Counted from the stretch's first letter, positions 37,647-52,055 are shown. The stretch: DNA of 64,000 nucleotides from Eopsaltria australis (GCA_034509425.1 JAVTVJ010000508.1:806001-870000); one strand, 5' to 3'. The notes: a model not told the origin generated them from the letters alone. Numbers and translations: made by a program.

Positions 37647-40600
37647 AATTTGTGTATTTTTCTGATTTTTATGACTCACAGGCAGTGACCAGTGTGAAAT
37701 GGCCCAGCTGTTTCTGTTTGATTCTTGCTCATTGAGATGTCATCCTCCCATTTGTCTTTGAAGACTCTGTACCCAAGGAGTAGCTACTTGTCCTGTGTAG
37801 TTGTAGCAGGTTAAACGCCTTCTCTTTACCCCTCTGGTATGGAAGCTCTATGACTTGATGTGCCTCATGATTTTTTGTGTTATGTTGTGACTTTGTTCAC
37901 CTGAACAAATAATAAGGCACAATAGATAAAGGTGCCACATTCCCCTTAACTATGCTGCATGGCTTGGCATTTCTGCTTTGGATTACACAAAGTGAGTGTT
38001 CCCACATCAAAAAGCCGCTTGGTTTAGACCCAGGCATTTCTGTTAAGGCTTGGGATGCATTTTTTATATACCTGGACTCCAGACAAATCCTGTTCACATG
38101 CTCCAAAATTGATCTCTAAACCCTGCCAATGCGAAAAGCAGCTGGAGAGTAATTGGGGGCTGCAAGACTCCTGTGTGGGTCAGAGCTGAGCTGAGATGCA
38201 AGAGGAGGGACAGGGCTGATGGGCAGCATAGGCACAGCACCTCCCATCCAGAACCTCTGCCAAAGTTCATGGCATGTGCCCTTGGTCAGGCCTGTGAGAC
38301 CCATGGTGGAAGTGCACAAGACTCACAATATAAAAGCAGCAATGGTTATGAAACAAATGTGTGCAGCTCTAAGTGATACTGCTGTCAGAGGAGCATTTTG
38401 CTAGCATTTGTCTTGACCAGTGTGCCAGCACTGAATTTTATTATGACTCCATAATGCAGAAATAAATGAGGTAGAGCTTTTTCTCTAAAGACCGGTATGT
38501 AACGAAAAACATCCTGCTGGAGGTTTTAATTTGATGTTGTCTTACATGGAATGAAAACATAGAGTCTGTGTTCTTACTATACTAATTTAATGTTCAGGAG
38601 ACTGCGTGTATTTATATAGTCAGCAACATGTTGCCTGAAAAACATAAACAGCGTGTATCACTAATTCAAACATTCTAATTCTGTTTCTTGAGGAAATTAA
38701 TTTCACTTATTGTATCATTCATGTCCACCAGCTACATGAGCAGTATCAGTTAGTAAGCATATATCATACTTACAAAATCAAGATCTGTGTCGTATGTTTA
38801 ATGAATGCATGGAGGATGAAAAATAAGTCTAGTACCACAAAAGAGTTTATTTCAAATTCTAGTACAAAGTCAGAATGCACTCATAGAAATTTTATACAGC
38901 TGTGAGATGTCCCTGGGATCTGTAAGACATCAGTATTTGAGCTCTGACTTAAAAATACCTTCCTCTCAAGATAATTTTCAAAAACTTATGTGTAAAGAGT
39001 ATAAATAGTGGATCATTTGAAGAACAGAAAAGCTATGTTTTCCTGAATCATGGTATCAGCTTGGCTGAACTGTGTTGATTCACATCACCCTATAATGAAC
39101 TTTCCTTTGGAACCACTGTTTTTTCCTGTTTGAATACCAGTTTATGAAGGTTTGATTCTAAAAGTAGAAACAACTTATTTTGCTACTCTCCATCTGGAAA
39201 AGCTCCAGTTCACTGAGAAAGCAGCAACAGACCACAATGATTCTAACATCACAGGACCTCTTCCTCATACGGATTCTTCATTAAGCACAAAATTCACTTA
39301 ATTCAGCCTTGAAGGCTCTCTGTGTGGCAGGAAGCCCAGTCAGAATATCTGAGAGAGATTTCAGCCTTTTCTGTCAGAGTGACACCACACACACAAGGAT
39401 GACAGAAATGAGACCTCTCAGGATGCACTTTGAGGTTAGTTCTAATTTATATGAATCTGAAAAAAATTAAAATGGTATTTAAAATAAAAGGTTCGTGCTA
39501 TTTGTAGTGAAATATTTGTATTTGTAGTTGTTTTTTTCACATAGTGTCCTTTTTCAAGGAAAGTCTACCAGTGGAAAAGTTGTAAACCCTGTGATGCAAA
39601 CATTTTAGTTAGGAGCATGGTAGAAATTCCCATCATAATGACATGGGGGTGTCTTACATGAGCTGCAAAAGCGGGCTTTATGTTTTTAAGGCAAATCACA
39701 CAGCCTTTCCTTTAGTTATAGAGTGTAAAGCAATTGTTTAAAAAGACCACGAGGCAATTCTTTTAACATCAAAAGGATAAACGTGCTTGGAAATTGAATC
39801 CTGTTAGAGGAAAAGAGCATGTGACAAGAAAAGGAAAATCCTTGTATTAAAGCATTATTGATCACTGCTAAATGATCATGATAAAAAGTAAAGTAATTGA
39901 CCTGCCTTATATAGCAATGCTGGCATAGAGGTTACTAGGCTCAGTACAGTACAGTTAAAGGCACTGCAAAGATAATTTATAGCAATGAAGTATTACTATC
40001 CATATTAAACACATTGTTAAGACCCCTCCTTTCTGGGAGGGCTAAGGTCACAGACACAGTAAATGTTAAGTAAGACATGCCTATTTCCAGCTTCCTGCTT
40101 TTTGCAGAGGGTTAAGCAGAAGAATGGCAGTGGTAACATACCCAAATACTACATTTGCATATACATTTTTTTACTTGTGATGCCTTACAGTATGTATTTT
40201 TTAATGTTTTAAAATGATGGTCTAGATCACCTTGGCGCAAAATTGTGCTCTTTTTTTTTTTCTTCTTTTTTTTCCCCAGGAGTTTTCATGTGAAAATAGC
40301 AGAAATTCAATCTTTATACCTTAAATTTCAACAGCATTGTTTTTGCTTTATTATGATACCTTTGGTATGCCTTTGTACTAAATAGCAAGTTTAACAGAAA
40401 AAAGCTGCTGATTTTTGTTAGATAGATTTGGGCAATAAGTACAAAAGAAGAACCTGGATGGTCACTTTTTTCCTTCCGTTTCAAATTCTTCTGTTGGGTA
40501 TTTTCTGCCCCTTTGTAACTGAACATGCTGAGTTTCACGCTACATAATTACTTAGTTAATCTTTCCAGATAATAGTCTAGGGTTTAATCATTGCTTCTAA

Positions 40601-41243
40601 TCCCTTATTTTAGTACATGATATGGATCGCAGCTCTCCATGTCTACCAGGTCATGTGATCACACTAAACAAGGAAAGGTGAACAGAAATTTTGTTTAACA
40701 ACAGTCATAAGAAATCAGAGCTCTAAAAAGTATAATAAAATTATTCAGTATATAATTCTGAAGTAGATAAATATTGTTTCATATTTGTGACCAAAATATC
40801 AAACCCTGAATGTATCAAACACTAATATAAGTCTGTCATGTATTCAGGAATGAGGCATTATATGGCTCTGAGCGTGCAATAGAACCTGCTGTAGTGTGTT
40901 AAATATTTATAAATTGCATATTAACATCAGCACTTAAATATTGTTATGAATACTTACTAGGGTCACATTCATTAGTGTGTGTGTGGGCATGTGTGTCCCT
41001 CTGTGTGAGAACAGTAGGTTTGCTCTGGTCTTTACAGATGTGGGAGTTTGTCTGGGCTCCAGCAGAAAGACAACAAGCAGTGGCATGTATCTGCTGCTGA
41101 ACTGGGCAATAATAGAGTCTATTATTTAAACATGATCTTTCTGGCAAGCACATTGGTTTTGTTTTATTAAAATTCCAACACTTCACGTTTTTATTAATCA
41201 CTTTCCCAGTGCTATTCAGTTGTGTTCTGATGCCTGTGCTGCG

Positions 41244-41257
41244 GTACCCATAGCAAC
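41244..41257. promoter_or_regulatory. RFX-type X-box motif
   Basis: GTACCCATAGCAAC fits the X-box consensus GTNRCC-N2-RGYAAC with one mismatch. It is followed by TTGTTAATGCTAATGAAAC, which has homeodomain/POU-like AT-rich cores. It lies in ZNF277 intron 1. Confidence 0.4.
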
Positions 41258-44200
41258 ACTTGTTAATGCTAATGAAACTGCAACATCCTAAGCTCCCCGA
41301 CAGAGCAGCCCTGTTAAATATGGCTATTAAGCACAGTTGTATTTCTGTTAGTTCCAGTTCCCAGCAGACACCTGCTCTATAGAAACTCTGTCCTGAGTTA
41401 TTAGGATTCGTTAACTTACAGCGTTTCTTAAAGCTGTCATTTGACTGGAATAAAATTCTTATATTCCTAGACAGCAAATGCTACAGAATATGTATGGTTT
41501 CTGTAAAACTGACAAGCTTTAGCTGTGGGATTAAGTGTTCTTTTGAAGTGCTCATTTGCATTCAATGATAAAACAGGCAGGGTTGAGACTGATTGATCTT
41601 GGGGGAAGCTACAGAATGTGTTGTCTCCTAGAGCACATGGACATTTTAACTAAATATCATTCATAGAGTGTTAACAAGCAGAAGTAATAACCAAATAATT
41701 CCTCATGAACTCAGACTTAATTCAATAGAAGTACTTGAGGGCTTTAATATATTGAGGTAGGAGATGATTATGTACATTGATTCTTCTTCCACTAGGAAAC
41801 ATATTTACATGTAGTATTGGTGAGGACCATGACAGGGTGTTTTATTTTCATTATTCTGAGTTTTGGCTTTGAATACTGTTTATTTGGCAAGTCATTAGTC
41901 ATCCATCTTTTGTATTCCAGAAAACAAAGGAAAAATCCTGTAATCAGTATAAAATTGCTTCCAAGAATATGACCACAAATTAGGGAATGCTGCTGTGCCA
42001 ACAAATAGATGCTGCAGTGCCAAGGCTGCAAAATGGGGAAGCTGTCATGTATGTATTTCGAGTGTCAAGCCGATCTCTCTCAATATTCTTTCATCATCTC
42101 AAAAGCAATTGATTCCAAGACAAAGCTTTAAAACTATTAATTTCCTAAAGGGTTTTAAATGCAGCAGTCTTTTGTGCAGAATTACCTATAGCAATACAGG
42201 TTGGTTCCCCAGTGTACTCTCTGTGGGGGTTTGGTCATTTTGGCAACTAAATGGTTTTGCCATGTAATCAATGAGAACTTAGGGGAGGATGCTCACCCTT
42301 TTTTTGTTTTCCATTTGGCATCTGTTGGGTTGTTAGTGTGGAGTGCCAGGTTTGCTGGGTGTCTTTTGTTTTCCTGTCATTCTTTCTTCCCTTTGTTCTT
42401 TGCATGTCTAAAAACCTGCCTTTTGCTCATTATTTGGACTTCTGTATTCACGAGTGTGTCTTTGTTGTGTTCATTTTTGTTTTAGCATCATTTCAAGTTC
42501 TTGTGCTAATCTCCTCATAATATTAACCAGCTGTATTAATGAGATAATAAACCAGATTTGTTGGTAATGAATTGATCCATTCAGCTATTGGATTTAATTA
42601 GAAAGACACTTAAAATTCCAGCAGATATTCTTGTTTTGTTTCTTTATTCTTGTGTTACCAACAGTGGGATATTTACATTGTAAAGTCCTCAGCCTGAGGC
42701 CTTGTTGCTGTGCCATTGACTACAAAAAACGAGAGGAAGTCTGTAAATATATCTTAAGCAAATTTGTACTAATTCCTTTTTCATCATTTCAGTTCTCAGA
42801 CTTTGCAATGTCTTGAATTTCCAAAGTATTCTTCATTTAATAATAAATCAATGTACCTGTTTTAAATTAGTTTGATTTCTTCTTCCCTAGTTAAAAACCC
42901 TTGTCTTTGGACTTACCTCCTTTTCCTCTGGTCTTGTGACTCTCATTCCTTTTTATCTAGTGTCTTAAAAAAAAAAAAAGTCAAAAAGAAGGATGTGAGT
43001 GCCCCTGTCCTCTGCATTCCCTGCAGACTGGTTTATGGAGCTCCTCCCTCAGCTTGCTGGTTGCCTGCTGGAAGAGTCTGCTACTCCCTGAGCTCCGGCG
43101 CTCAAGGCATGGCTGCAGGTTCCACCTCAGGGCCAAGCCATGTCAGTGAAGAGTTCTAGCAGTGAAGTTACTCCATTTATCTGAACCCAAATACCTCCAC
43201 TTTCTTGTTAGAGAATGTAATTTATGCCACAGTGTTCAGTTTGTCCCCAGAGCTAGTCAGAGCAGATAGTTCAGGTGTGCAACCAAGTAGAGCTGGGCAC
43301 AAGAGCTCCGCACTGTGTTTGGCTGTTAGGTGTGCTCATGGTGCCAACAGTGGATTCTGCAAACTGATGCCAGTGCTGAGTGTCCTTGTTAGGAAGCAGT
43401 GATAAAATCTTAGTGGTTTCTTTTCCTTTATGTGTAATGCCTTTGAAGAAACCTTGCACACTGTGGCAGCTTTATGCTAAAATTTTATGAGACAGCTAAG
43501 AGAGGAGGAATCTGAGAGGAAGGTTCTGTTTCATCTTACTGCTTATCACCGTGCACTCCATAGTTTGCTCCTGCCCTTGGTGGACTCTTCTGTGTGCATT
43601 TTCAATATTATAGAGCAAAAAGAAAGGAATGAATGGTTCTTTCTGGTAAAGAGTTGGATTGACTCATCAGAGGATTTGGCAAGCCTGGGAGCTGGCACAA
43701 GCAGAAGGGCAGTGGTAGATGGTTAGGAATGGTAGGATAAAGTGGAGAAGGACTCGATAATGAGACATCCCTGTGCTTCTTGGTGGCCGCAAGCAGTTAC
43801 ACTGGTTAAACCATCTCTGAGGACTTCGCCTTTCAAAACTTCCATTCAAAATGCCAAATCTTTCCTTCCATTTCTTTCTGATAATAATATCTGTTGTACT
43901 GGCCATAAAATTGCATGGCATATTGTTTTGTGATAATTGCACGTGTGATTGTGCAGGTGGAGTATGTTGCCTGTTCTGCTGTAGTCTGTGTTATAACTGT
44001 GTGGGTGTAACATTTACTTAATTGTGCAAATGAGCATTGGTTTGGGGCTGAGAATAATTGTATTCAAAAGTAAAAATGTTCCAGTAAGGAAAATTAATCC
44101 ATTTTAATGTTTAATGTCTTGTTGCTTCACTAGCTGTGAAGATTTACTAGTCTATATTATAACAATCCGTAAAATAAAATAAAGCCATATAATTTCTGTA

Positions 44201-47200
44201 ACAGGCAGCCTTTTTTTATTTACTATTTTCTTCCCACTGTTGTGATGGTGTGTACAGTGCCTGTGCAGAGATCAGAAACCCATTATACTGGGTATCCTGT
44301 GGGTGCTTATAACAAAAAACAGTGTTTCTAGTTTTGAAAGTAAATTGTTCTCTGTACCATCTCATTCTCAAATATCTTCGAAGTATTTATTTTATTTTTC
44401 CCTGAAGAACTTGGTATACTTCTTAGTTTTAGTTTTCAAATAATGTATTTCTTTGTTCTCTTCTTTCTACTAAACTACATTTTTAGCTCTGAATTAGCTG
44501 TTACACAGCATAGTTTTATCTGTCCTGTTAAAGGTTGAATAACATGGTGTCAGCTGCCGGTTCTGTGACTGAGAAAGGGATTTTCTTAGTTCCTGAGTTC
44601 AGAGGGCTTTCTGTGAAGCCTTTGGGATATCTGTTTGCATAACAGTCATGCTGTGTTTCTGTTAGTCAGAGAAGAAGAACACAGGGTCAACGACATGATT
44701 CATCCAAAACTTAATGGATGGGTTTTATAGGGCTCTCTTCTCATAGGGAGTCTCACGAGTCCTGTGCTGTTCATCACACACACAAATAGAAAGGGTGATA
44801 TATTTTGCTGTTAATACGCATGTTTTTTCCCAAGTGGTAAGCAGGAGGGCCAGCTGAAGCATTACAGGAAATCTCATGTTATTTGAGCAAATTGTACCAA
44901 AAAATGTGCCATTCAATGTTAACAAATGCAGAGTGACACACAGGAGTGAACATACACAAAGGATATGACCACTGTCTTGTGCATTAACACCTGATTCACA
45001 TCTTAGGAGACTTTGAATCATTGAAGAGAATTCAGTGCTTAATTCAATGATCTTAAAAGCAAGCAAAATTCCAGAAATAAAAAGTAAATAGAGGAGAGAT
45101 TGAAAAAAAAAAACCTGTGCTGATTTAGAAACGTATTTTCTTCCACTCTTGGGACATTTTCAATCTACCTCTTACCACACAGCACATGAAAGGTGGAGTA
45201 GAACTAGCCAAGAGTTGAACCGGGACATCAAGTAATAAAAGACCATTGCAGAAGCATGGAAGGTTCCTGTAAGTTTCTGTAGGTGTTGAAAGGCCAACAA
45301 TTTCAAATAGGCCAGAAATAACTCGATAGAGAGATAAAAAGAAAAGAGCTGGGAAGTTATTCTTGTTGCAGTAGATTCTAAGAGAAAAGCTTGCTACTTT
45401 TCCCTCATTTTCAAGTGTCTCTGCATGTGGGAGTCTTTGAGTCTGAGAATGGATCTGAGTGTTTTTATTTCCTTGTTAGCCCTGAGCTGTGCTGTAGTTA
45501 ACAGCTTTTATTCAGTACCTGTGGCCGCTCTGCTCCAAATATAGAAACAAAATTAGCTGCTTTTGCAGAGATTTCAATATTATGTTTAGATTTATTTGTA
45601 CTGTTTTGAGGTTTGTGCTACATTAGTCCTGTAAGTGCTATGCTAAAGGCTGTGCATTTGTTCAGCTCTATGCATTTATTCTCTTGTTCAGTGTTTTTTG
45701 TAGCAGATGAGTAAAAAGACATTTACATGGATTCCTTTTTCCTTCGCCTCCTCTTTTAAGTGCCTTCGAAAGAAGTTGCATAAGCTTCTGCAGTTGCCAA
45801 ACTGCTCCAGTAGCCTAAAGTTATTCTCTTTTGCTATTACCTACTCTGTTTGGGCAGCAGAAAAAACCTTCACCCTAGTTTATTCCTTTCAGCAGCTCAT
45901 GACTACAGTTAAAGACTTGGCAGTTCTGCTTTTCCAGCCCAAGTGGTTGCTATTCACAGGTACTCTTAATAAATAACTGTATTGGCTCTTTGTCTAAGTT
46001 TGGTACCAGTTCCTCCTGTACACACCTATCTGTTGAAAGCTGTTTTATTGAGGCAGATAGGCACTTATTTATTTGTGATTCTAAATGTTCAAATAGGTCA
46101 TTGCAAGAGACTTATACCAAAAACGAACGAAAAGCAGTGTTGCTGCTTACTGGGTACAGTTAAACTGGCTGACAGAGTATCTTCTTAATTCACTTGGCAT
46201 CAGCAGTTGCAAAAGAAATTAATTTCTGCTTTTCTCAGTCAACTTCTTCAGGCAATGGAACTGATTGTAAGAATGGACAAAGCCAGACTCTTGCAGGTAT
46301 CATCAATTTTGCTTGGGAGATTGGACCCTTTCATGAGGATTGCTCTAACACATAGTGTAGCCACTGCTGTTCTTAAAATAGGACAAAAGGGAGCAATTTC
46401 TGCAATGCCAGTTTAATAAATAAATTTCTGGGGGAAGGGAATGGTCTGAAGTGCGGATAGAATTACGAGAAGAAAAGTGTTAGATTGTGCACAGCAGCTG
46501 CATTGCTCCAGGTAATGCTGTGCTCTGTGTGCTGCCATCTTTCCACAGTGCTGAGTTTTATGGGATAAATTGAATTCAGTGTAACTCAGCCATCAGTCTT
46601 CAGTCAAGTCAATGCTTTCCAGGAAGTTCTGGTTTTCAGAAGTCCTAAGTAGAAGCCTCAACAGTTGTGCAGGGTACATATATTGTTGCAGGAGCAGCAT
46701 AGACCTGATAAAGCTCTGTTTCCTATGGTTTTTCATCCTTTCTCACCTGTGGATTCCAGAAGCTCCAGCTTTTCCTCAGTCCCCTGGAGCAGCCCCACCA
46801 GGGAGCCATTGCCTGTGCTGTTGGAGCACTGTGTGTCCACGCTGGCAGGGCACACACTGCCCAACAGCCTGTGTGATGCAGGACAAAGCCTCATCCCCCT
46901 CCATGCCTGTTCCTCTGCCTCAACACAGATCTGGCACAGAACTTACAGGGGCTTCCCAGGTCTGTCTCTGAATGGGATTCTCCAGCCCTTTTTTGGTTAT
47001 TTCAGAGCCTTGGTAGAAGGTGGGGTATAGCACTGTTACATTAAGATATTCTCCTAGGAAAAAAGCTGAATTACTGTGATTTTTAAATTAGTTTTCATGT
47101 TTTCCATGTGAGCAAGTTGCCAAATTGTCAGGTTTAGTGTACTTGCCAATGTATAACATGTATGTAATTTTTGTGGGGTGAAAGTTGACGTTGCTTCTTC

Positions 47201-47374
47201 TATCTGGTAAATATTAATTCAGGTTCCTTTAGCCATGCGTAAAAATTCCTGTGTGACAAAATAACAGACTTGAGAGAAGGCCTTTTTCTTAATTCTTCAG
47301 ATATCTTTGGAAACTGATGCCCAGGAGGTTCCCTCTGAATATCAGGAACTGGTTTTGCACTGTGAGGATGTCTG

Positions 47375-47520
47375 AGCACTGGCACAGGCTGCCCCGGGAG
47401 GTCGTGGAGTCAAAGCCATTTGCATATGGTCCTGGGCAACCAGCCCTAGGTGGTCCTGCTTGAGAGTCCTCGACCAGATGACCTCCATTCCAATCTCATC
47501 CATTCTGTCATTCTGTGAAA
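47375..47520 (+). mobile_element. CR1 3' fragment
   Basis: Landmarks are GGCACAGGCTGCCCCGGGAGG, TCGTGGAGTC, CCTGGGCAACC, GGTGGTCCTGCTTGAG, a decayed GATGACCTCCA block and a terminal CATTCTGTCATTCTGTGAA. The copy is in plus orientation, 1.2 kb upstream of ZNF277 exon 2. Confidence 0.88.
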
Positions 47521-47959
47521 TTTCATTCTTCTACAGGTTTTCTACATTTTCATGTCACTGCAGGAATCCGGAGACACAGGGTTTATTCTCCTGCTGCACA
47601 AGCTAACTTTATAGTACAAGAGTCCAGGACACCAGTGTTTTCAGTTTGCAACCTCAAGAGGGCAGGAACAAGGGGAGCTTTTTTCTGTTTACTTTTTGCT
47701 ATCCAAAATTGACATAGCTAAAATTGAAAATACGTGTTGAAATTGGCATTTGCTTCCAAGATAAACCCTAACCCAAGACTGAGGTATGATTAATTTGGAA
47801 AATGAACACCACAGTTTATTTCTAGACAGCTGGAATTTCATTAGGCTAATGGGGTCAAACGTTGAACTCCCTTGGTCAAACAGTGTTTTCTTAGTGAATT
47901 ACACTAATTTATGCCAATGGAAGAGCTTATGAATTTAAACCAGTGTTTTTTCAATAGGG

Positions 47960-47981
47960 AACACACACACACACACACACA
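47960..47981. repeat. CA dinucleotide microsatellite
   Basis: About eleven uninterrupted AC units, long enough to be polymorphic, in ZNF277 intron 1. Confidence 0.95.
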
Positions 47982-48705
47982 GTAGTGGCTCACCTCTGTG
48001 TGCTGTCACTTGAGCAGCCTGTGTGTGACTGGTACAGTGTGGTACAAACATGGACCATTGACCCTTCCACATGGACCATGGCTGACCTTTCCTCAACATC
48101 TATGCAGTTAGAAAGTGTTCCAGTGGGCATAAGCATCTGTGTGGCAGTGATCTTTATCAAGGATAGTTTTTTGTCGTAGAACAGTAAATTGGATGCTAAT
48201 GGGGACAAATGCATGTCTTCAAGAGTCCGTCAGAAAATTATAGAAGTATTCTGCATTAAATAAAAGTATAATTAGGAAAATTAACATGCAAAACAGTTTG
48301 TGCTGTACAGTGTAAATCCTTCCTGATACTCTGAGCAGTGTGTTGCAGGGAGCCACAAAGAGCGTAGCTTCATTCATATCAATGGGTAGATGGAGAGAAG
48401 AAGAAAAGTAGATTTCTCATCTCATAAAATTTCTTTAGTGGTAAACAGAGCACTTGTGTGTGACTGATTTGGTGTCAGCTGGGAGTTTCATTTGGGACAG
48501 ATATCTGAGAACTCTCCTGTGCTAACCTCCCACTGTCCTTCTTAGCATCAATACAGTCAACCTTCATACAAGCATCTTGCTCCTAAAGTGATCCGTGCAA
48601 CAAAACCAAGACTCAATAGGTTTTACATGTACTACCTAAAAGTACTTCAAGAGATGTACATTTATTTACTTAGTCGGAATTAATTTTTTTTTAATTTTAT
48701 TTTAG

Positions 48706-48904
48706 ATACTGAGTGTATTTTGGAGCCTCTGTCTCTGCCAGAAAGCCCAGGTGGTGTTGATGCAACAGAAAGTTCTCCTTACGTGCCTTGTATTTTCTGC
48801 AAAGAATGCTATGTCTTAGCAGAACAAAACCACCTCCTGAAGCACATGATTATTGAACACAAGCTCGTCATAGCAGATGTGAAACTGGTTGCAGATTTTA
48901 GAAG
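48706..48904 (+). CDS. ZNF277: ZNF277 exon 2 (first zinc finger)
   Basis: The acceptor TTTTATTTTAG ends at 48705, and the exon ends at 48904 before GTAAGG. Joined in phase to exon 1, it encodes residues 15-80 and two bases of codon 81. It contains the conserved block CILEPLSLPESPGG and a zinc finger with Cys43, Cys46, His61 and His66, an unusual C-x2-C-x14-H-x4-H spacing that mammalian ZNF277 also has. The segment HMIIEHK-VIADVKLVADF is close to the human protein. ZNF277 is a nuclear protein; in mouse it interacts with the PRC1 subunit BMI1 and helps place Polycomb at Ink4a/Arf, and in human cells it binds the 40S protein uS5 (RPS2). Those roles come from the family and are not shown by this sequence. 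Confidence 0.97.
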
Positions 48905-51900
48905 GTAAGGGTTATATCATTTAAAATGAGTGTGTATGTGGGCAGATGTTGTGGATAGCTTTGAAAAAGTAGAGATTATCTTTTTGAAAAGACATTGTCG
49001 GAAGATTTCTGCTAACTTTTATGAGCAATTTGCTCCTGGACTGTAAGGTTGTTTTCCTATTTCCTTCCCTCTCCCTAGTCCCTAGACATTGCTGGGACTA
49101 GGGAACTCAGTTGTGGAATACATGGCAATTCCTGTGTTTGACTTTTTTTAATATATCCTAGGCTCTTCTCAGGTCCTGTCACTAATCAACAAGTTGTGTG
49201 CAAACTAGAAAGCTGTTTGTTAGCAAAGCCCATTCCAGACAGTCACCTCTCCTAATCTGGGGTTTTATTTGTGTAGGGCAAGAATATTTCTACCCCTGTA
49301 CTATGTACTAAGGCTGTGTATTGTACACAGAAGCTGCTCAGTACAGGATCTCTCACATTCTGGGGTGAAATTTGTTTGTAGTATTTTAAGGCTGACAGTA
49401 TTCCCCCATTGAAATCTTGAAATCACATTTAATCCTTAGCTATGCTTTACAGTACTGTGATCTACATACAACTGTGACTCCTTCTACAGCTGTGTCATTG
49501 ATCATCTCACCAGGGTCACAGTTGGCTTTCTCTCTCTTCACTTCCTCCAGTAGCTGGCGTGGCCCCAGCTGGCTTGTAACTTGAGAGACGAGGTACTTGC
49601 TTGGCATTTTGCTTTCCACAGTAATGTATGGGCCAGAAGGAAGGCTAGACAGTACCTGCCAGTCTGTAGATAGTTCTGCTGTAGTGTTTAAGTGTTAGAT
49701 GGATAGCTTCTCAACTAAAATGAGTTTTCTAGTAGGTCTTCTGTTACTAGTTACTCAGTCAAAGTCAAGACTTTGTGTCTGTCAAGACTCAAAAAAAAAA
49801 AAAAAAAAAAAAAGAAAGAAATAATACAACATAATTTAGGAAGAGAAATGTAAGCCATATAAATCCTTAATCAGATGTATGAGCTTAACATCGCTTAAAA
49901 TTGGAAACTGATGGTAGTTTTTGTTTGCTTTTCTGCTGAAGGCAGGCAGAAGGAGAATGTTCTGTTCTTTGGAGATAGTACTAGTATCTTTGGGTAAATA
50001 AAGGAGTCAGAGCTGCTCAGTCATGGACCACCAGTCTAAGTGTGCTTGGGGGAATTATTTTGCATTAATAGAAATGTATTTTAAAATCACCCCTTCCAAA
50101 AGTGGCCATTTAGATTCTTTTTGCTGCTAATGCAGTTGAAAGGTAGCCAAATCTTACAGAAAGTGGCCCCAGGATGTGAAATGATGGAGCTGTTACTCTG
50201 AAGTGTGCTTTCTCAGATTTGCTGTATTAGTGAAATAGTCTGATACTATGCACAAAAAAGAGAGTATATTCTGAAGTGTTGAACTGAAGTGTGGAAAATA
50301 CAGGGATCAACTCTGAGAAGGTAGTATTCTTTTTATACTTAGCAATGAGTTACAGCCAGTCTTAGGAATACATTTCTTGACAGAACTGCAAGAAGTGGAT
50401 AATCCAAAAAAGGCCAATGTTAATGGAAATTTTTTTTCTTTTCTTTTTAACTTTGAAGAAGAAAGATAAGTTGGCATAAGGGCAGTGGGAAGAGATAAGG
50501 GGAATAAGCTTCTGCTTCATGACTCAACATGCTCACTCATTCTGTCTCCCTGGAAGTATGACAAGGCATTTGTTTTATCTGGTCATTGATTACTTGGGTT
50601 AAGTCTTTTGGTATGAAATCCCTTAACTGTAAGTTCCATGACACAGTTATGGACAGGTGAGTTTGTAGCAGTGTTCATTTCTCTCAGTGCAAGGGACAGA
50701 CATTTATTAAATGAGCTCTTGAAATCTCTCCATTTGCACATTTATGTCCTAAAGGCTCGAGAATGACTTAGTCTGGGAGAACTGCAGTTCTGTTTAGCAA
50801 CTCTTTCAATGTGCATTGCAAACAGTGGAGTAGTCAGAGGGACAGCTAAAGACTCACCTCTCACTTGCTGACATTTGATGATGCTGCTGAATGAGCCTCA
50901 GCCATGTGTGTTGGCTGCACTGTGCTCTGATGCACCAGAGTTTAGTCCTCTCCATGTCTGAGTTAGCAGAAAGATGTGCTGATTCCTTGGCTGCTGCAGT
51001 AGAAGTCCTCAAATGCATTAGGTGAGATGGTAGAGGCAATGTGAGCCACTATGGGATGTGGTAGCTGTGGCAAGTAAACTTACAGATTGCAGAAGTATTA
51101 TAAGCTGCAGCTATTTAAAAATGCCCTCGTAATAATGATACCTGATTTTTTAATTATTCTTTTCCTAATTTGATGGCACATAATAAGAAACAATCATTGA
51201 ATAGCCTTTACCTTACCAACTCTCATATGATTTATGTCATACATCAGTATAAATTTAAGCAAGCACTTAAGCATTTCCAGATTATTTTTTGTACTTAAAT
51301 TCCAAATAATTAGCACAAGAATTGCTTGGTTCCCTTTATCATATAAAGGAAGTGATGATTTCTTCTTGGTTAGACAGTAGCTTCCTAGTTCAATGGAAAT
51401 CTAATCTCGGTTGTGTTCTGTTGATGCAGCTGTAGTACCAACAAAGATAGTACAGAATGTTTTTAAACAACTATAGTTGATGGGTTAAACTTTCAAGATG
51501 TGCTTAGGGCTTTTCTTATTCTGTCTGCTTTCTTACCCTCAGGTGTTCAGGGACTTCATTTTTCTGTCTTTCTAGTTGTCTGCTGAGCTATAACTTTCAC
51601 TGTAACTCCACAGGAGACCTGCCAAAAACTCACTTTTGTCAAGTTGCTGTTTTTACTAAGTTTCAGCTTCCTGACTGCATCTTGCAGAACACAGAGCACA
51701 ATATTCTGGGAATTTGAGAATGCTCTGTAATATATCTTTTCAGTAAAGATGCATCTGAGTGGCATTTCTGTCTGAAGATGTGAATAGGTCACAGTGTTTA
51801 TGCAAAGCTCGGTGCAAATCTGCTTATTGAGTTCTTCACTTTGACAGCATGGTTAAATCCAGTTTAAGTGAAACTGAATTAATTTCAGAAAACTGAAAAC

Positions 51901-52055
51901 TAATATGAGGGAGGAAAAAAGGACACAAGATTTAAGAAAAGAAACAAAAACACTTTAGAATTTAGAGCATGAAAAAACCAAGAGCTAATCAATTGTTTAT
52001 TAAAAGTATTTTGGTGTTTCCTTTTTTGTTGATTATCTCCCCCTTATTTTTAAAG
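48905..52055 (+). other. ZNF277: ZNF277 intron 2
   Basis: This 3.2-kb intron lies in phase 2 between exons 2 and 3. Apart from a 23-A tract at 49791-49813, I see no recognisable element. Confidence 0.9.
49791..49813. repeat. A23 homopolymer
   Basis: Twenty-three consecutive A residues followed by GAAAGAA. I found no retroposon body attached to it. Length calls in such tracts are error-prone. Confidence 0.95.

Larger units (their letters stand above)
29869..48705 (+). other. ZNF277: ZNF277 intron 1
   Basis: This 18.8-kb intron separates the CpG-island first exon from the first zinc-finger exon. Identified content is the tail of the CpG island, CR1 tails at 36.8 and 47.4 kb, a palindrome at 36.0 kb, an RFX-like motif at 41.2 kb, an 18-T tract at 37629-37646 and a CA microsatellite at 47.96 kb. 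I see nothing nameable in the rest, including about 30120-35980, 37650-41240 and 41260-47370. Confidence 0.85.

Noticed and set aside
40944..41477. 177-codon open frame on the minus strand
   Set aside because: Composition is ordinary, no domain is recognised, and its C-terminal end runs into a TGTG-rich tract. It lies within a ZNF277 intron and is kept only as a possible conserved non-coding site.
49791..49813. Poly-A tail of a processed pseudogene
   Set aside because: No coding or retroposon body can be recognised upstream on either strand, so it is listed only as a homopolymer.
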